Part shown: in pieces, positions 1-7,348 of the stretch
Layout of the letters: each line of letters starts with the position of its first letter
Position numbering within the stretch: position 1 is the first letter of the stretch
DNA from: Clostridia bacterium
GTDB taxonomy: Bacteria > Bacillota > Clostridia > Oscillospirales > Acutalibacteraceae
Direction: 5' to 3'
Assembly: GCA_017472575.1 (NCBI GenBank)
Contig: JAFUPX010000039.1
Span: 1 to 45,812, forward strand
DNA: 45,812 bases
Translations under genes and position numbers: made by a program
The notes under the pieces: generated by a model
Told to the model about the DNA's origin: nothing
Databases searched by the model: none
What the model saw: only the letters and a program-made list of their open reading frames with translations

Positions 1-1002
1 CCTGCGGGCAGTATTATTTTATTTATCATTTTAGTAATTTGCAGCGCTTATTTTTCAGGCACCGAAATTTCCCTTGCCTCGGTTAACCGTATTCATATGA
101 TGAGTAAATCGGGAGCGGGAAGTAAAAGAGCTTCAAGAGTACTTTATATTCTTGATAACTTTGATGAGGCTCTTTCGGTACTGCTTATCGGCAACAACAT
201 AGTAAACATCGGCTGTGCCACCCTTTCGGTTGTTATCGCAACTTCTATTTGGGGAACGAAGTCGGTGTCCGTCTCAACCTTTATAACAACGGTGGTGATT
301 TTCCTATTCGGGGAAATGCTGCCTAAGTGCTTTGCGCGTTCGTGCAACGAGAGGTTTGCAGAGCTAAGCTCGGGTATACTTGTTTTTCTAATGAAGGTCT
401 TAAAGCCTTTGTCCGCTTTTTTCACCGCTATTTCATCAGCGGTATCAAAGCCTTTTAAAAAGTATTCCGAGGAAGAGGTTACTATGACCGAGGATGAGCT
501 TCACGATATAGTGGAGAACTTTTCCGAGGAGGACGGGATTGATGCCGATACAGGTCGCCTTGTAAAATCGGCGCTTAATTTTTCGGCTTCTAAAGCAAGC
601 GAGATAATGGTGTCTTGGGAAGATGTGCTAAAAATTAAAACGAGTATGAAAACCCCGGAAATTCTTGAGATTATCAAGAAAACGGGTCATTCGAGAATTC
701 CCGTTGTAGATAGAGCGGGTAACGTTAAGGGAATTTTGCAGATAAGAAAATTCTTAAAGGCTTATCTCAAAACTAAACGTAATATAATCTTGGCCTCTGT
801 TATGGACTACCCTTATTTCATTAAACCGGACGTATTGATTGACGATTTGCTGACCAATATGAGTAACCACCGAAAAAATCTTGCCATTGTAAGAGATGAA
901 GAGGGCGAATACCTCGGAATTGTTACAATGGAGGATATTTTAGAGGAGCTTGTCGGAGAGATTTACGATGAAAACGATATAGGCGGTGAAGAAAATGAAT
1001 AA
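1..1002 (+). CDS. CNNM/CorC-type membrane protein (DUF21 + CBS pair), 5' end outside the window
   Basis: The frame is open from base 1, so the true start lies upstream. Upstream of the first ATG (97) the frame already encodes a hydrophobic helix ending in AYFSGTEISL, the usual opening of a DUF21 membrane domain. The DUF21 part runs to about base 430 and contains the family's LIGNNIVN motif. A cytoplasmic CBS pair follows, with SRIPVVD and the closing VTMEDILEELVGEI. The protein stops right after the CBS pair, so it lacks the C-terminal CorC_HlyC domain present in the next gene. The family is linked to Mg2+/Co2+ transport or its regulation; the exact ion cannot be told here. It overlaps the next gene, which implies one transcript. 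Confidence 0.9.
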   Translation, partial: PAGSIILFIILVICSAYFSGTEISLASVNRIHMMSKSGAGSKRASRVLYILDNFDEALSVLLIGNNIVNIGCATLSVVIATSIWGTKSVSVSTFITTVVIFLFGEMLPKCFARSCNERFAELSSGILVFLMKVLKPLSAFFTAISSAVSKPFKKYSEEEVTMTEDELHDIVENFSEEDGIDADTGRLVKSALNFSASKASEIMVSWEDVLKIKTSMKTPEILEIIKKTGHSRIPVVDRAGNVKGILQIRKFLKAYLKTKRNIILASVMDYPYFIKPDVLIDDLLTNMSNHRKNLAIVRDEEGEYLGIVTMEDILEELVGEIYDENDIGGEENE

Positions 1003-2269
1003 TATTCACCTTTATATCGCGATTGCGGCTTTGCTCGCCGCATCAGCATTTTTCTCTGCAACAGAAATAGCCTTTGCAGGTCTTAATGTAGTAAGACTTA
1101 AATCCAAATACGGCGAAAAGCGTCCGAAAGCTGCCGCGCTGGCTGTGATAATAGCTGAGCAGTATGACGATACCTTGGGTGCTGTGCTTATAGGAAACAA
1201 TCTTGCAAATACGGCTTCCTCTTCAATTGCAACTCTTATTATTATGAATTTGCTGGGCGAGGGTTACGCTTGGGTTGCAACTGTTTGTATGACCTTGCTT
1301 GTGCTTATTTTCGGAGAAATAGTGCCAAAGGTTTTAGCAAAACAGTTTTCTGAAAAATTTGCAATAACCGTTGCCGTACCGCTTTATTGGCTTTCGGTTG
1401 TGTTAAAGCCGATAACCTTACTTTTCCTATATATAGTAAAGCTGGCTTCAAAGCTTTGGAGCGGAATTGTTACCGATACAACCTCTGTCTCTGAGGATGA
1501 TTTTGAAAATATAATAGATATCGTTGAGGACGAGGGCGTGCTTGACGAGGAACAGTGCGACCTGCTGCAGAATGCTCTTGATTTTGACAGTGTCTTAGCT
1601 TACGAGATAATTACTCCGCGAGTGGATATGGAGGCAATTGATATCCGTGACCCGTATGAGGTAAATATCCAAAAGCTCAATGAAACCGATTATTCAAGAA
1701 TACCTGTATACGAGGATACACCCGATAATATTATAGGCATACTGCATCTTAACCGTTTTTATAAGCAGATGGTTGAGAAATCAAAAATAAATATCCGCGA
1801 AATGCTGCTGGAAGTTACATTTGTTCATAAAACAATGCCGCTTCCCGATGTTCTTGAAAAAATGAAAGAAAACAAGAGCCATATGGTTGTAGTTCTTGAC
1901 GAGTACGGCGGAACAATGGGCATACTTACAATGGAGGATGTACTCGAGCAGCTTGTGGGAGAGATTTGGGACGAGACCGACGAAATTGAACACGAGTTCG
2001 TTTGTATAGATGACGCTCATTTTGAAGCAGACGGTGATATGCGTATTGACGATTTCTTTGATGAATTCGATATCGACATTGAAGACGATGAACGCTTTGA
2101 AGAGGATACAACGATTGGCGGCTGGATTATAACTATGTTGGACGGCGAGGTAAATGAGGGTGACAGCTTTAAGTTTGAAAACCTTATTTTCACCGTCAAG
2201 GAAGTTGACGGCTTTCGCATTGAAAGGGTTACCGTCGAAAAACTCCCAGTTGATGATACAGAAGAATAA
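995..2269 (+). CDS. CNNM/CorC family membrane protein (DUF21, CBS pair, CorC_HlyC domain)
   Basis: Full-length hemolysin C/CorC-type protein of 424 residues. I chose ATG 995 over the in-frame GTG at 986 because an AGGCGG-like ribosome site (981-986) sits 8 bases before it. N-terminal membrane segments with SATEIAFAGLN and LIGNNLANT mark DUF21. The CBS pair occupies roughly residues 200-330 (SRIPVYE, MEDVLEQLVGEI). An acidic stretch and the C-terminal CorC_HlyC domain (GGWIITMLDGEVNEGD) follow. It is a paralogue of the preceding gene and overlaps it by 8 bases, suggesting two related subunits made together. The likely role is divalent cation transport or its regulation at the membrane; substrate unknown. 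A strong terminator follows. Confidence 0.93.
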   Translation: MNNIHLYIAIAALLAASAFFSATEIAFAGLNVVRLKSKYGEKRPKAAALAVIIAEQYDDTLGAVLIGNNLANTASSSIATLIIMNLLGEGYAWVATVCMTLLVLIFGEIVPKVLAKQFSEKFAITVAVPLYWLSVVLKPITLLFLYIVKLASKLWSGIVTDTTSVSEDDFENIIDIVEDEGVLDEEQCDLLQNALDFDSVLAYEIITPRVDMEAIDIRDPYEVNIQKLNETDYSRIPVYEDTPDNIIGILHLNRFYKQMVEKSKINIREMLLEVTFVHKTMPLPDVLEKMKENKSHMVVVLDEYGGTMGILTMEDVLEQLVGEIWDETDEIEHEFVCIDDAHFEADGDMRIDDFFDEFDIDIEDDERFEEDTTIGGWIITMLDGEVNEGDSFKFENLIFTVKEVDGFRIERVTVEKLPVDDTEE

Positions 2270-2279
2270 ATTTAACATT

Positions 2280-2310
2280 CCGCAAAACCAAAACGGTTTT
2301 GCGGTTTTTT
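2280..2310 (+). terminator. Intrinsic terminator after the CorC-like pair
   Basis: A perfect 10-bp stem (CCGCAAAACC, 2280-2289, with GGTTTTGCGG, 2295-2304) with a 5-base loop, followed by six T. Confidence 0.93.
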
Positions 2311-2331
2311 ATTAATAAATCTAAAACAAGT

Positions 2332-2598
2332 TTACTTTTTTAAAATTATTTTCCTATATATATTGTACGGTAATAAGACTATTTTCAAAATAATGCGAAA
2401 TATTTTATATATTAATCTGAAAGAAAAAACTAAAAAATGGTATAAAAGCGAATTATAAAATAACCGTTCCGAAATAACAACTTTTTTCAATTTTCCGCAC
2501 CCTTCACACAAATACAGAGTTTTAGAAATAACATATTTTTCTTCCGGTTCGTCTATATCAAAAGTTTTTTTAAAACACTCGTAACAAAATTGTGCCAT
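2332..2598 (-). CDS. Small zinc-ribbon-like protein with a hydrophobic basic tail
   Basis: An 88-residue protein starting MAQFCYECFKK. ATG 2598 is preceded 6 bases away by GAGGTG; the longer GTG-started form would begin inside that ribosome site. Two Cys pairs, CYEC near residue 5 and CEGC near residue 31, look like a single small zinc ribbon. The remainder is hydrophobic and basic (RLIYKIFRIILKIVLLPYNIYRKIILKK), consistent with a membrane-contacting amphipathic helix. I do not recognise a named family. It faces the Xre regulator divergently across about 84 bases, so the two may share a control region, but no operator is obvious. Confidence 0.7.
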   Translation of the reverse strand: MAQFCYECFKKTFDIDEPEEKYVISKTLYLCEGCGKLKKVVISERLFYNSLLYHFLVFSFRLIYKIFRIILKIVLLPYNIYRKIILKK

Positions 2599-2682
2599 TA
2601 TCTTCACCTCAAAATATATTATAGGTCAATTTAACCATATTTTCAATAGGGAAATTTGCCATAATATTTTTGGGTGATATTT

Positions 2683-2907
2683 ATGAGCAGATTAAAACAG
2701 CTTCGTAAAGAAAAGGGATATACACAGATTAAAATGCAGTTTTTAACAGGCATTGACCAAAGTGATTATTCAAAATTAGAAAACGGAAAAAGATATTATA
2801 CTTTTGAGCAATGCAGGAAAATTGCAAAGGCTCTTGACACCAGTATGGACTATTTAGCCGGATTAACAGATGAAAAGAAGCCGTATCCCCGTAATAACGA
2901 GAATTAA
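2683..2907 (+). CDS. Small Xre-family HTH transcriptional regulator
   Basis: A 74-residue single-domain Cro/C1-type helix-turn-helix protein: LKQLRKEKGYTQIKMQFLTG, then SDYSKLENGKRYYTFEQCRKIAKALDTSMDYLAG, the standard five-helix HTH_3 layout. There is no effector or oligomerisation domain. ATG 2683 follows GGGTGA at 2672-2677; the upstream in-frame GTG at 2675 lies inside that sequence and is less likely. The gene stands alone between a divergent small zinc-ribbon gene and the riboswitch promoter. Its targets are unknown; the neighbouring zinc-ribbon gene is the simplest candidate. Confidence 0.85.
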   Translation: MSRLKQLRKEKGYTQIKMQFLTGIDQSDYSKLENGKRYYTFEQCRKIAKALDTSMDYLAGLTDEKKPYPRNNEN

Positions 2908-2961
2908 AAAGGTTATTATCGTTTATTTGTGAGCAAAACAATAATTTATAAAAATATGTGG

Positions 2962-2990
2962 TTGAAAAAATCAGCCCCTTGTGGTAAAAT
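2962..2990 (+). promoter_or_regulatory. Sigma-A promoter of the riboswitch-controlled sodium pump operon
   Basis: -35 TTGAAA (2962-2967), exactly 17 bases, -10 TAAAAT (2985-2990). Transcription would start near 2997, just before the riboswitch's first conserved loop. Confidence 0.85.
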
Positions 2991-2996
2991 ATTCTG

Positions 2997-3130
2997 AGTT
3001 AAAGGGAGTAGCCGGCGAGAGATATTTAAGTTTTCGTTGCAAATGGCGTCAATACGGTTTTTAACCCGCTTTTGCATTAAACGGCAAGACTTTTACTGTG
3101 CAAAAAAATCTGTGCGGTAGGAGTCTTTTT
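2997..3130 (+). promoter_or_regulatory. yybP-ykoY family manganese riboswitch with terminator expression platform
   Basis: The leader carries the hallmark elements of the yybP-ykoY motif in order: loop 1 AAAGGGAGTAGC (3001-3012), the central GTCAAT (3048-3053), and loop 3 GGCAAGACTTTTAC (3083-3096). The known family brings the two loops together around Mn2+, usually giving an ON switch. Here the loop-3 strand GACTTTTACTGTGC (3088-3101) is also the 5' arm of a terminator, so ligand-bound folding would prevent termination. Recognition is by motif; the ligand is inferred from the family. Confidence 0.9.
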
Positions 3131-3135
3131 GTTTT
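3088..3135 (+). terminator. Riboswitch-controlled intrinsic terminator
   Basis: 3088-3101 can pair along all 14 positions with 3112-3125 (G-U pairs included), followed by TTTTTGTTTT. Its 5' arm overlaps the conserved loop 3 of the riboswitch, as expected for a mutually exclusive structure. Confidence 0.82.
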
Positions 3136-3171
3136 AGAGTACTTCTTCGCAAAAAAAGGAGTTTGGTAAAT

Positions 3172-4296
3172 TTGGATTTTTCATCAATGCTTTCAAATCT
3201 CGGTTTTTTAACCGAGGGGCTTCTTCTGATTAACTGGAAGATAGCCGTAATGTGGCTTATAGGCGGTATTCTTATATTTTTAGCCATAAAATATAAGATG
3301 GAGCCTACTTTGCTTTTACCCTTAGGCTTCGGAACGGTACTTGTAAACATTCCGCTTTCGGGTGCAATAGGAGAACACGGTGTGCTTTCCACCCTTTTTG
3401 ATGCGGGTATAGCAAACGAGCTGTTTCCTTTGCTGCTGTTTATAGGAATAGGAGCTATGATAGACTTTACGCCTGTTCTTGCAAACCCTAAGCTTATGCT
3501 TTTCGGTGCGGCGGCACAGTTCGGTATTTTCTTTACCTTCTGTATGGCTTCAATGTTCTTTAAAACCAATGATGCGGCTTCAATTGCAATTATCGGTGCG
3601 GCGGACGGACCTACCGCTATCGTTGTATCTCAGAGACTTAATTCTTCATATCAGGGCGCGATAATGGTTGCGGCTTATTCATATATGGCGCTTGTTCCTA
3701 TGATTCAGCCGCCTGTTATAAAAGCAATAACCACTAAAAAAGAGCGACTGATTAGAATGCCCTATGCTGATAAGCAGGTTTCTAAATTAACAAAAATTCT
3801 TTTCCCGATAATAATAACCGTTATTGCAGGCGTTGTTGCTCCCGATTCGGTAGCTCTGGTAGGATTTTTGATGTTCGGAAACCTTATAAGAGAGTGCGGA
3901 GTTTTAGATTCTCTTTCCGAAACTGCACAGAAGGTTCTTGCAAATCTTATAACAATCTTCTTAGGAATAACCATTGCATCTCAGATGCAGGCGGATAAAT
4001 TCCTCAATCTTAATACGATTTTAATTCTTTGTCTCGGTCTTGTAGCCTTTATCTTTGATACGGTGGGCGGAGTGCTTTTTGCAAAGCTTTACAATATCTT
4101 TGCAAAGACCAAGATTAACCCCATGATAGGTGCCGCCGGTATATCGGCTTTCCCGATGTCGGGAAGAGTTGTGCATAAAATGGGTCTTGCAGAGGACCCG
4201 CAGAATTTCCTGCTTATGCATTCTATAGGTGTTAATGTTTCTGGTCAGATTGCCTCGGTTATCGCAGGCGGACTGATACTCAATTTCTTCGGCTGA
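3172..4296 (+). CDS. oadB: Sodium-translocating decarboxylase beta subunit (OadB/GcdB/MmdB family)
   Basis: A polytopic membrane protein of about 374 residues matching the carboxybiotin decarboxylase beta subunit that couples decarboxylation to Na+ export. Family signatures include GIGAMIDFTPVLANP, IIGAADGPTAIVVSQ and the C-terminal GAAGISAFPMSGRVVH with MHSIGVNVSGQIASV. The start is unusual: AGGAG at 3157-3161 points to TTG 3172, while an in-frame TTG at 3163 is too close. Next come a small OadG-like gene and a permease. No alpha (carboxyltransferase) or biotin-carrier gene is in the window, so the substrate (oxaloacetate, methylmalonyl-CoA or glutaconyl-CoA) is open. Expression is placed under an Mn2+ riboswitch. 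Confidence 0.88.
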   Translation: MDFSSMLSNLGFLTEGLLLINWKIAVMWLIGGILIFLAIKYKMEPTLLLPLGFGTVLVNIPLSGAIGEHGVLSTLFDAGIANELFPLLLFIGIGAMIDFTPVLANPKLMLFGAAAQFGIFFTFCMASMFFKTNDAASIAIIGAADGPTAIVVSQRLNSSYQGAIMVAAYSYMALVPMIQPPVIKAITTKKERLIRMPYADKQVSKLTKILFPIIITVIAGVVAPDSVALVGFLMFGNLIRECGVLDSLSETAQKVLANLITIFLGITIASQMQADKFLNLNTILILCLGLVAFIFDTVGGVLFAKLYNIFAKTKINPMIGAAGISAFPMSGRVVHKMGLAEDPQNFLLMHSIGVNVSGQIASVIAGGLILNFFG

Positions 4297-4307
4297 GGTG
4301 AAAAATT

Positions 4308-4442
4308 ATGAATTTTAATCCATCTGCTTTTGTTGATAATCTTTCATACCTTTTAGTGGGTATGGTAAGCATATTTATAGTTATTGGTGTTATCTCTTTG
4401 GTAACATATATAATAAATAAAATTTTCACTAAAAATAAGTAG
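4308..4442 (+). CDS. Short OadG-like gamma subunit
   Basis: A 44-residue ORF (MNFNPSAFVDNLSYLLVGMV...) with one long transmembrane helix and a short basic tail (KIFTKNK). It lies 11 bases after oadB and 9 bases before the next gene, with GAGGTG in front of its ATG. Position, size and single-helix topology fit the small membrane gamma subunit that anchors sodium-pump decarboxylases. Sequence signal in a peptide this short is weak, so the assignment rests mostly on context. Confidence 0.7.
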   Translation: MNFNPSAFVDNLSYLLVGMVSIFIVIGVISLVTYIINKIFTKNK

Positions 4443-4451
4443 AGGTAGTGT

Positions 4452-5609
4452 ATGAAAAAGCTTTCATCACAAACGAAAACAACAATGCTTCTTATTGCAT
4501 TTGCCATTCTGCTTTTTACGGCAATGCAAAATATAGGTCTTATTTTTCTTGGAATTAGAAAGGTGTATTCCTTTTTTTCTCCTGTTGTGATAGGTCTGTG
4601 TATAGCATTTATTCTTAATGTGCTTTTAAGTGCACTTGAGGCAAAGCCCTTTGCCTTTATGGCAAGAAGCAAAAGGAAGTTTGTGAGAAAGCTTAAGCGC
4701 CCTTTATGTATGGTGCTTACCTATCTTATAGCATTAGGTGTAATAACGGTTATGATTTTAGTTATTATTCCTGAGCTTTATGATACAATACTGTATATCG
4801 GTGAACGGTTGCCCGGATTTGCCAAGGAGGCGAGAGCTTGGCTTGAAGCATTGCTTGTAAGCTTTGATATCTCTCCCGATATTATTCCAGATTTCGATAT
4901 TAACTGGACATCGGTAGTTAATTCCGTTAAGGATTTGCTGATGAAAAACTACAACAATATTTTCGGTAACGCGGTAAATATAACAACCTCGGTTGTGGGA
5001 AGTATTGCAAATATAGTTTTCGGGATTATGATTTCGGGTTATGTTTTAGCACAAAAGGAGCGTATCGGCGGCTTTGTAAAAAGATGTATTAATTCTTTTG
5101 TTCCTCAAAGGGCAGCGGCATATATTTATCATATTGCAGAGTGTACAAGAGTTTCTTTTTCACGGTTCGTTGGGGGTCAGCTTACAGAGGCGGTTATTTT
5201 AGGAGTGCTTTGCTTTGTGGGGATGACGATTTTGCGCATACCTAATGCAGCTGTAATATCTGTTCTGATATGCGTAACTGCGCTGGTTCCTGTTATCGGT
5301 GCTACGATAGGCGTAGTAGTAGGAGCGCTGCTGATTTTAATAACAAATCCCATAAAGGCTTTGATATTTGTTTTATTCTTCCTTATTTTGCAGCAGCTTG
5401 AGGGAACGCTGATTTATCCGAGAGTTGTAGGCAAATCAGTAGGGCTTCCGGGAATTATAGTAATATGCGCGGTGCTTGTAGGAGGAAATATTTCGGGCGT
5501 TGTGGGCGCTCTTGTTAGCGTTCCGGTCTGTGCGGTTTTGTATACTCTCTTAAAAGAGGCTATTGAGTACAGAAACCCGCCTGTTCAACAGGAAACAGAA
5601 AAAGAGTAA
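4452..5609 (+). CDS. AI-2E/PerM-family (DUF20) membrane transporter
   Basis: A 385-residue membrane protein with the AI-2E_transport layout: two N-terminal helices, a soluble segment (about residues 110-170), then a helical core with SRFVGGQLTEAVILGVLCFVG, the ALVPVIGATIG motif and IYPRVVGKSVGLPGI. Family members have been reported as autoinducer-2 exporters or as Na+(Li+)/H+ antiporters, so the name should not be read as proof of quorum signalling. It starts 9 bases after the OadG-like gene and shares the riboswitch transcript. Next to a sodium pump, a role in Na+ handling is an attractive inference. Confidence 0.85.
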   Translation: MKKLSSQTKTTMLLIAFAILLFTAMQNIGLIFLGIRKVYSFFSPVVIGLCIAFILNVLLSALEAKPFAFMARSKRKFVRKLKRPLCMVLTYLIALGVITVMILVIIPELYDTILYIGERLPGFAKEARAWLEALLVSFDISPDIIPDFDINWTSVVNSVKDLLMKNYNNIFGNAVNITTSVVGSIANIVFGIMISGYVLAQKERIGGFVKRCINSFVPQRAAAYIYHIAECTRVSFSRFVGGQLTEAVILGVLCFVGMTILRIPNAAVISVLICVTALVPVIGATIGVVVGALLILITNPIKALIFVLFFLILQQLEGTLIYPRVVGKSVGLPGIIVICAVLVGGNISGVVGALVSVPVCAVLYTLLKEAIEYRNPPVQQETEKE

Positions 5610-5614
5610 AAAAT

Positions 5615-5655
5615 AAGCGTTTGCGATTTTTAAATTTCGCAAACGCTTTGTTTTT
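5615..5655. terminator. Bidirectional intrinsic terminator between convergent genes
   Basis: A perfect 12-bp stem AAGCGTTTGCGA (5615-5626) / TCGCAAACGCTT (5637-5648), followed by TGTTTTT on the plus strand and preceded by an A-run, so it can serve both genes. Confidence 0.88.
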
Positions 5656-6391
5656 ATTTAGAAAGTATTTTATTAAACGGCTTTTCAAGAGCCTTGAAAA
5701 GAGCAACTCCGCCTATAATCGCAATGCCTGCGTTTATAAGGGTGGAAGCCTGACCGAGTGCGGCTGAAATAAATGCAGCTGAGAGGCTTGAGCCTGCCAA
5801 TGCATAGGTTACAACCTTCCATAGTGTTTCGCCTATCAGATTTACCGCCATTCCCGCGCAAGCGGCTATTATCGCCGAGGCGGTTTTGGACGAGAATTTA
5901 TTTTTTAATACTGAAAAAACAATTAACAGAACTCCGATTACGAGAAACAGCGGAAAAAGTATTGCACTTTTGCCTTTATAGGCGCCGGTGTGAGCAATTA
6001 TATATGTAAGAAGAGAGGCGCTGATTAAAAGGCTGATAATTCCTGAAATAAGCAGTGCTGTAGAAGGGAATTTCTTTCTCGATGATAGAAGACTAAAGAC
6101 TATGCCCACTGTAAGACCTATAAGAAATTTTAAAAGAAAGGTTTTGGGAGCGGAGTCAATATGACCGTTGAGCATATCGAAAAGTCCCATTCCCACTGAG
6201 CCTGCAAGACCGCCCTGCCAGCCGCCTACAAGCAGTGCCGCCAGAACAACAACAAGATTGCCGAAGTGGATGTACATATTAGCAAAGGGTATAAAGAGTA
6301 CGGCAAGCACTATGTAGCTTAACGCTGCAAAAACGCCGATAAAGGTTATGTTTAGTATTTTTTGATGTCTTGTAGATTTAATCTCACTCAT
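5654..6391 (-). CDS. ECF transporter S component, probably for vitamin B6
   Basis: A 245-residue polytopic membrane protein typical of ECF substrate-binding (S) subunits: N-terminal ITFIGVFAALSYIVL, then FGNLVVVLAALLVGGWQGGLAGSVGMGLFDML and LLKFLIGLTVGIVF. These are the regions that bind the vitamin and the T subunit. The substrate is inferred from its partner: it ends a two-gene operon with a pyridoxal/pyridoxamine kinase and is divergent from a MocR regulator, the usual setting of PdxU/HmpT-like proteins. It is longer than many S components and has extra hydrophobic segments after residue 110. The shared ATPase and T subunits are not in the window. Confidence 0.82.
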   Translation of the reverse strand: MSEIKSTRHQKILNITFIGVFAALSYIVLAVLFIPFANMYIHFGNLVVVLAALLVGGWQGGLAGSVGMGLFDMLNGHIDSAPKTFLLKFLIGLTVGIVFSLLSSRKKFPSTALLISGIISLLISASLLTYIIAHTGAYKGKSAILFPLFLVIGVLLIVFSVLKNKFSSKTASAIIAACAGMAVNLIGETLWKVVTYALAGSSLSAAFISAALGQASTLINAGIAIIGGVALFKALEKPFNKILSK

Positions 6392-6393
6392 TT

Positions 6394-7230
6394 TTAATTC
6401 TCCTCAAGTAATTTAATTAAATACGGTATGGCGGTTTCAAATTTGACCCCGTACCAATGGGATTCGTCTCCAATAGTGTTTTCAATGCATTTGTAGGTGT
6501 AGTCGGCGGCAATTTTTGCAGAACCGTAAACCGTTTTACCTCTTAAAAGAGCGCCGGTAAAGGCAGAAGCATAAATATCGCCTGTACCGTGGCTGCCCTT
6601 GGCAAATTTATGATGTGTGTAATAGCTTATCTCACCGTTTTCATAAACTGCCGCGCCTGTAGTATCAGGTGTAAAGCCCACACCTGTAAGCACAACGGTT
6701 TTTGCCCCTAATGCAGTAAGCTTTAAGCAAAGCTTCTTAACATATTCTTCATCGTAGGCTTCTTTATATTCGGTGTCGGTTAAGAAGCAGGCCTCGGTTA
6801 TGTTGGGCAACAGTATATCTGCTGAGCCGCAAAGAGGCTTCATTGCTTCAACATACTCGTTATTAAAAATACTGTAAAGCTTTCCGTTGTCAGCCATAGC
6901 AGGGTCAACAATTTTAATACAGGTCTCATTACCCATAGTGTTAAGGATATCCTGTACATAGCCTATCTGCTTTATGCTGCCGAGGTAGCCGGTGTAGATA
7001 GCGTCAAACTTTATACCCTCCTTCTGCCAGTGCTTTTGAATAAGCGGCATATCATCGGTTAGATCTCGAAATGTAAATCCGCTGAAGCCGCCGGTATGGG
7101 TTGAAAGCACTGCCGAGGGCAGTATACAGGTTTCATTTCCGCAGGCAGATAAGATAGGCAAAGCAACTGTAAGCGAGCATTGACCCACGCAAGATATATC
7201 CTGAATTGTAAGAATTTTTTTGTAAGACAT
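6394..7230 (-). CDS. Pyridoxal/pyridoxamine kinase (ribokinase fold)
   Basis: A 278-residue vitamin-B6 kinase of the PfkB/PdxK-PdxY superfamily, which phosphorylates pyridoxal or pyridoxamine to the coenzyme form using ATP. Visible landmarks are the opening ILTIQDISCVGQCSLTVALPIL, VDPAMADNGKLY, LPNITEACFLT, and the catalytic anion-hole segment KGSHGTGDIYASAFTGALL near residue 215, where GTGD carries the catalytic Asp. GGGGG at the ribosome site precedes ATG 7230. The ECF S component follows 2 bases downstream, making a salvage operon: import, then trapping by phosphorylation. The divergent MocR gene very likely controls it in response to PLP. Confidence 0.9.
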   Translation of the reverse strand: MSYKKILTIQDISCVGQCSLTVALPILSACGNETCILPSAVLSTHTGGFSGFTFRDLTDDMPLIQKHWQKEGIKFDAIYTGYLGSIKQIGYVQDILNTMGNETCIKIVDPAMADNGKLYSIFNNEYVEAMKPLCGSADILLPNITEACFLTDTEYKEAYDEEYVKKLCLKLTALGAKTVVLTGVGFTPDTTGAAVYENGEISYYTHHKFAKGSHGTGDIYASAFTGALLRGKTVYGSAKIAADYTYKCIENTIGDESHWYGVKFETAIPYLIKLLEEN

Positions 7231-7253
7231 TTCAAATTCCCCCCTGAAAAAAG

Positions 7254-7282
7254 TTGTAAAAGAAGTTTTGTTGTGGTATATT
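7254..7282 (+). promoter_or_regulatory. Probable promoter of the MocR gene in the divergent B6 control region
   Basis: TTGTAA (7254-7259), 17 bases, TATATT (7277-7282). On the minus strand the same AT core offers TATAAT for the kinase operon with a poor -35. The segment AAAGTGTCCGCTG (7291-7303) beside these elements is a candidate MocR binding site, because a GTGTCCG sequence recurs within an inverted repeat after the mocR gene. Confidence 0.55.
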
Positions 7283-7348
7283 ATAACTGCAAAGTGTCCG
7301 CTGTTAAATAGCCAATTTTAATTATTTTTGAAAGGACAGTTTTATATT

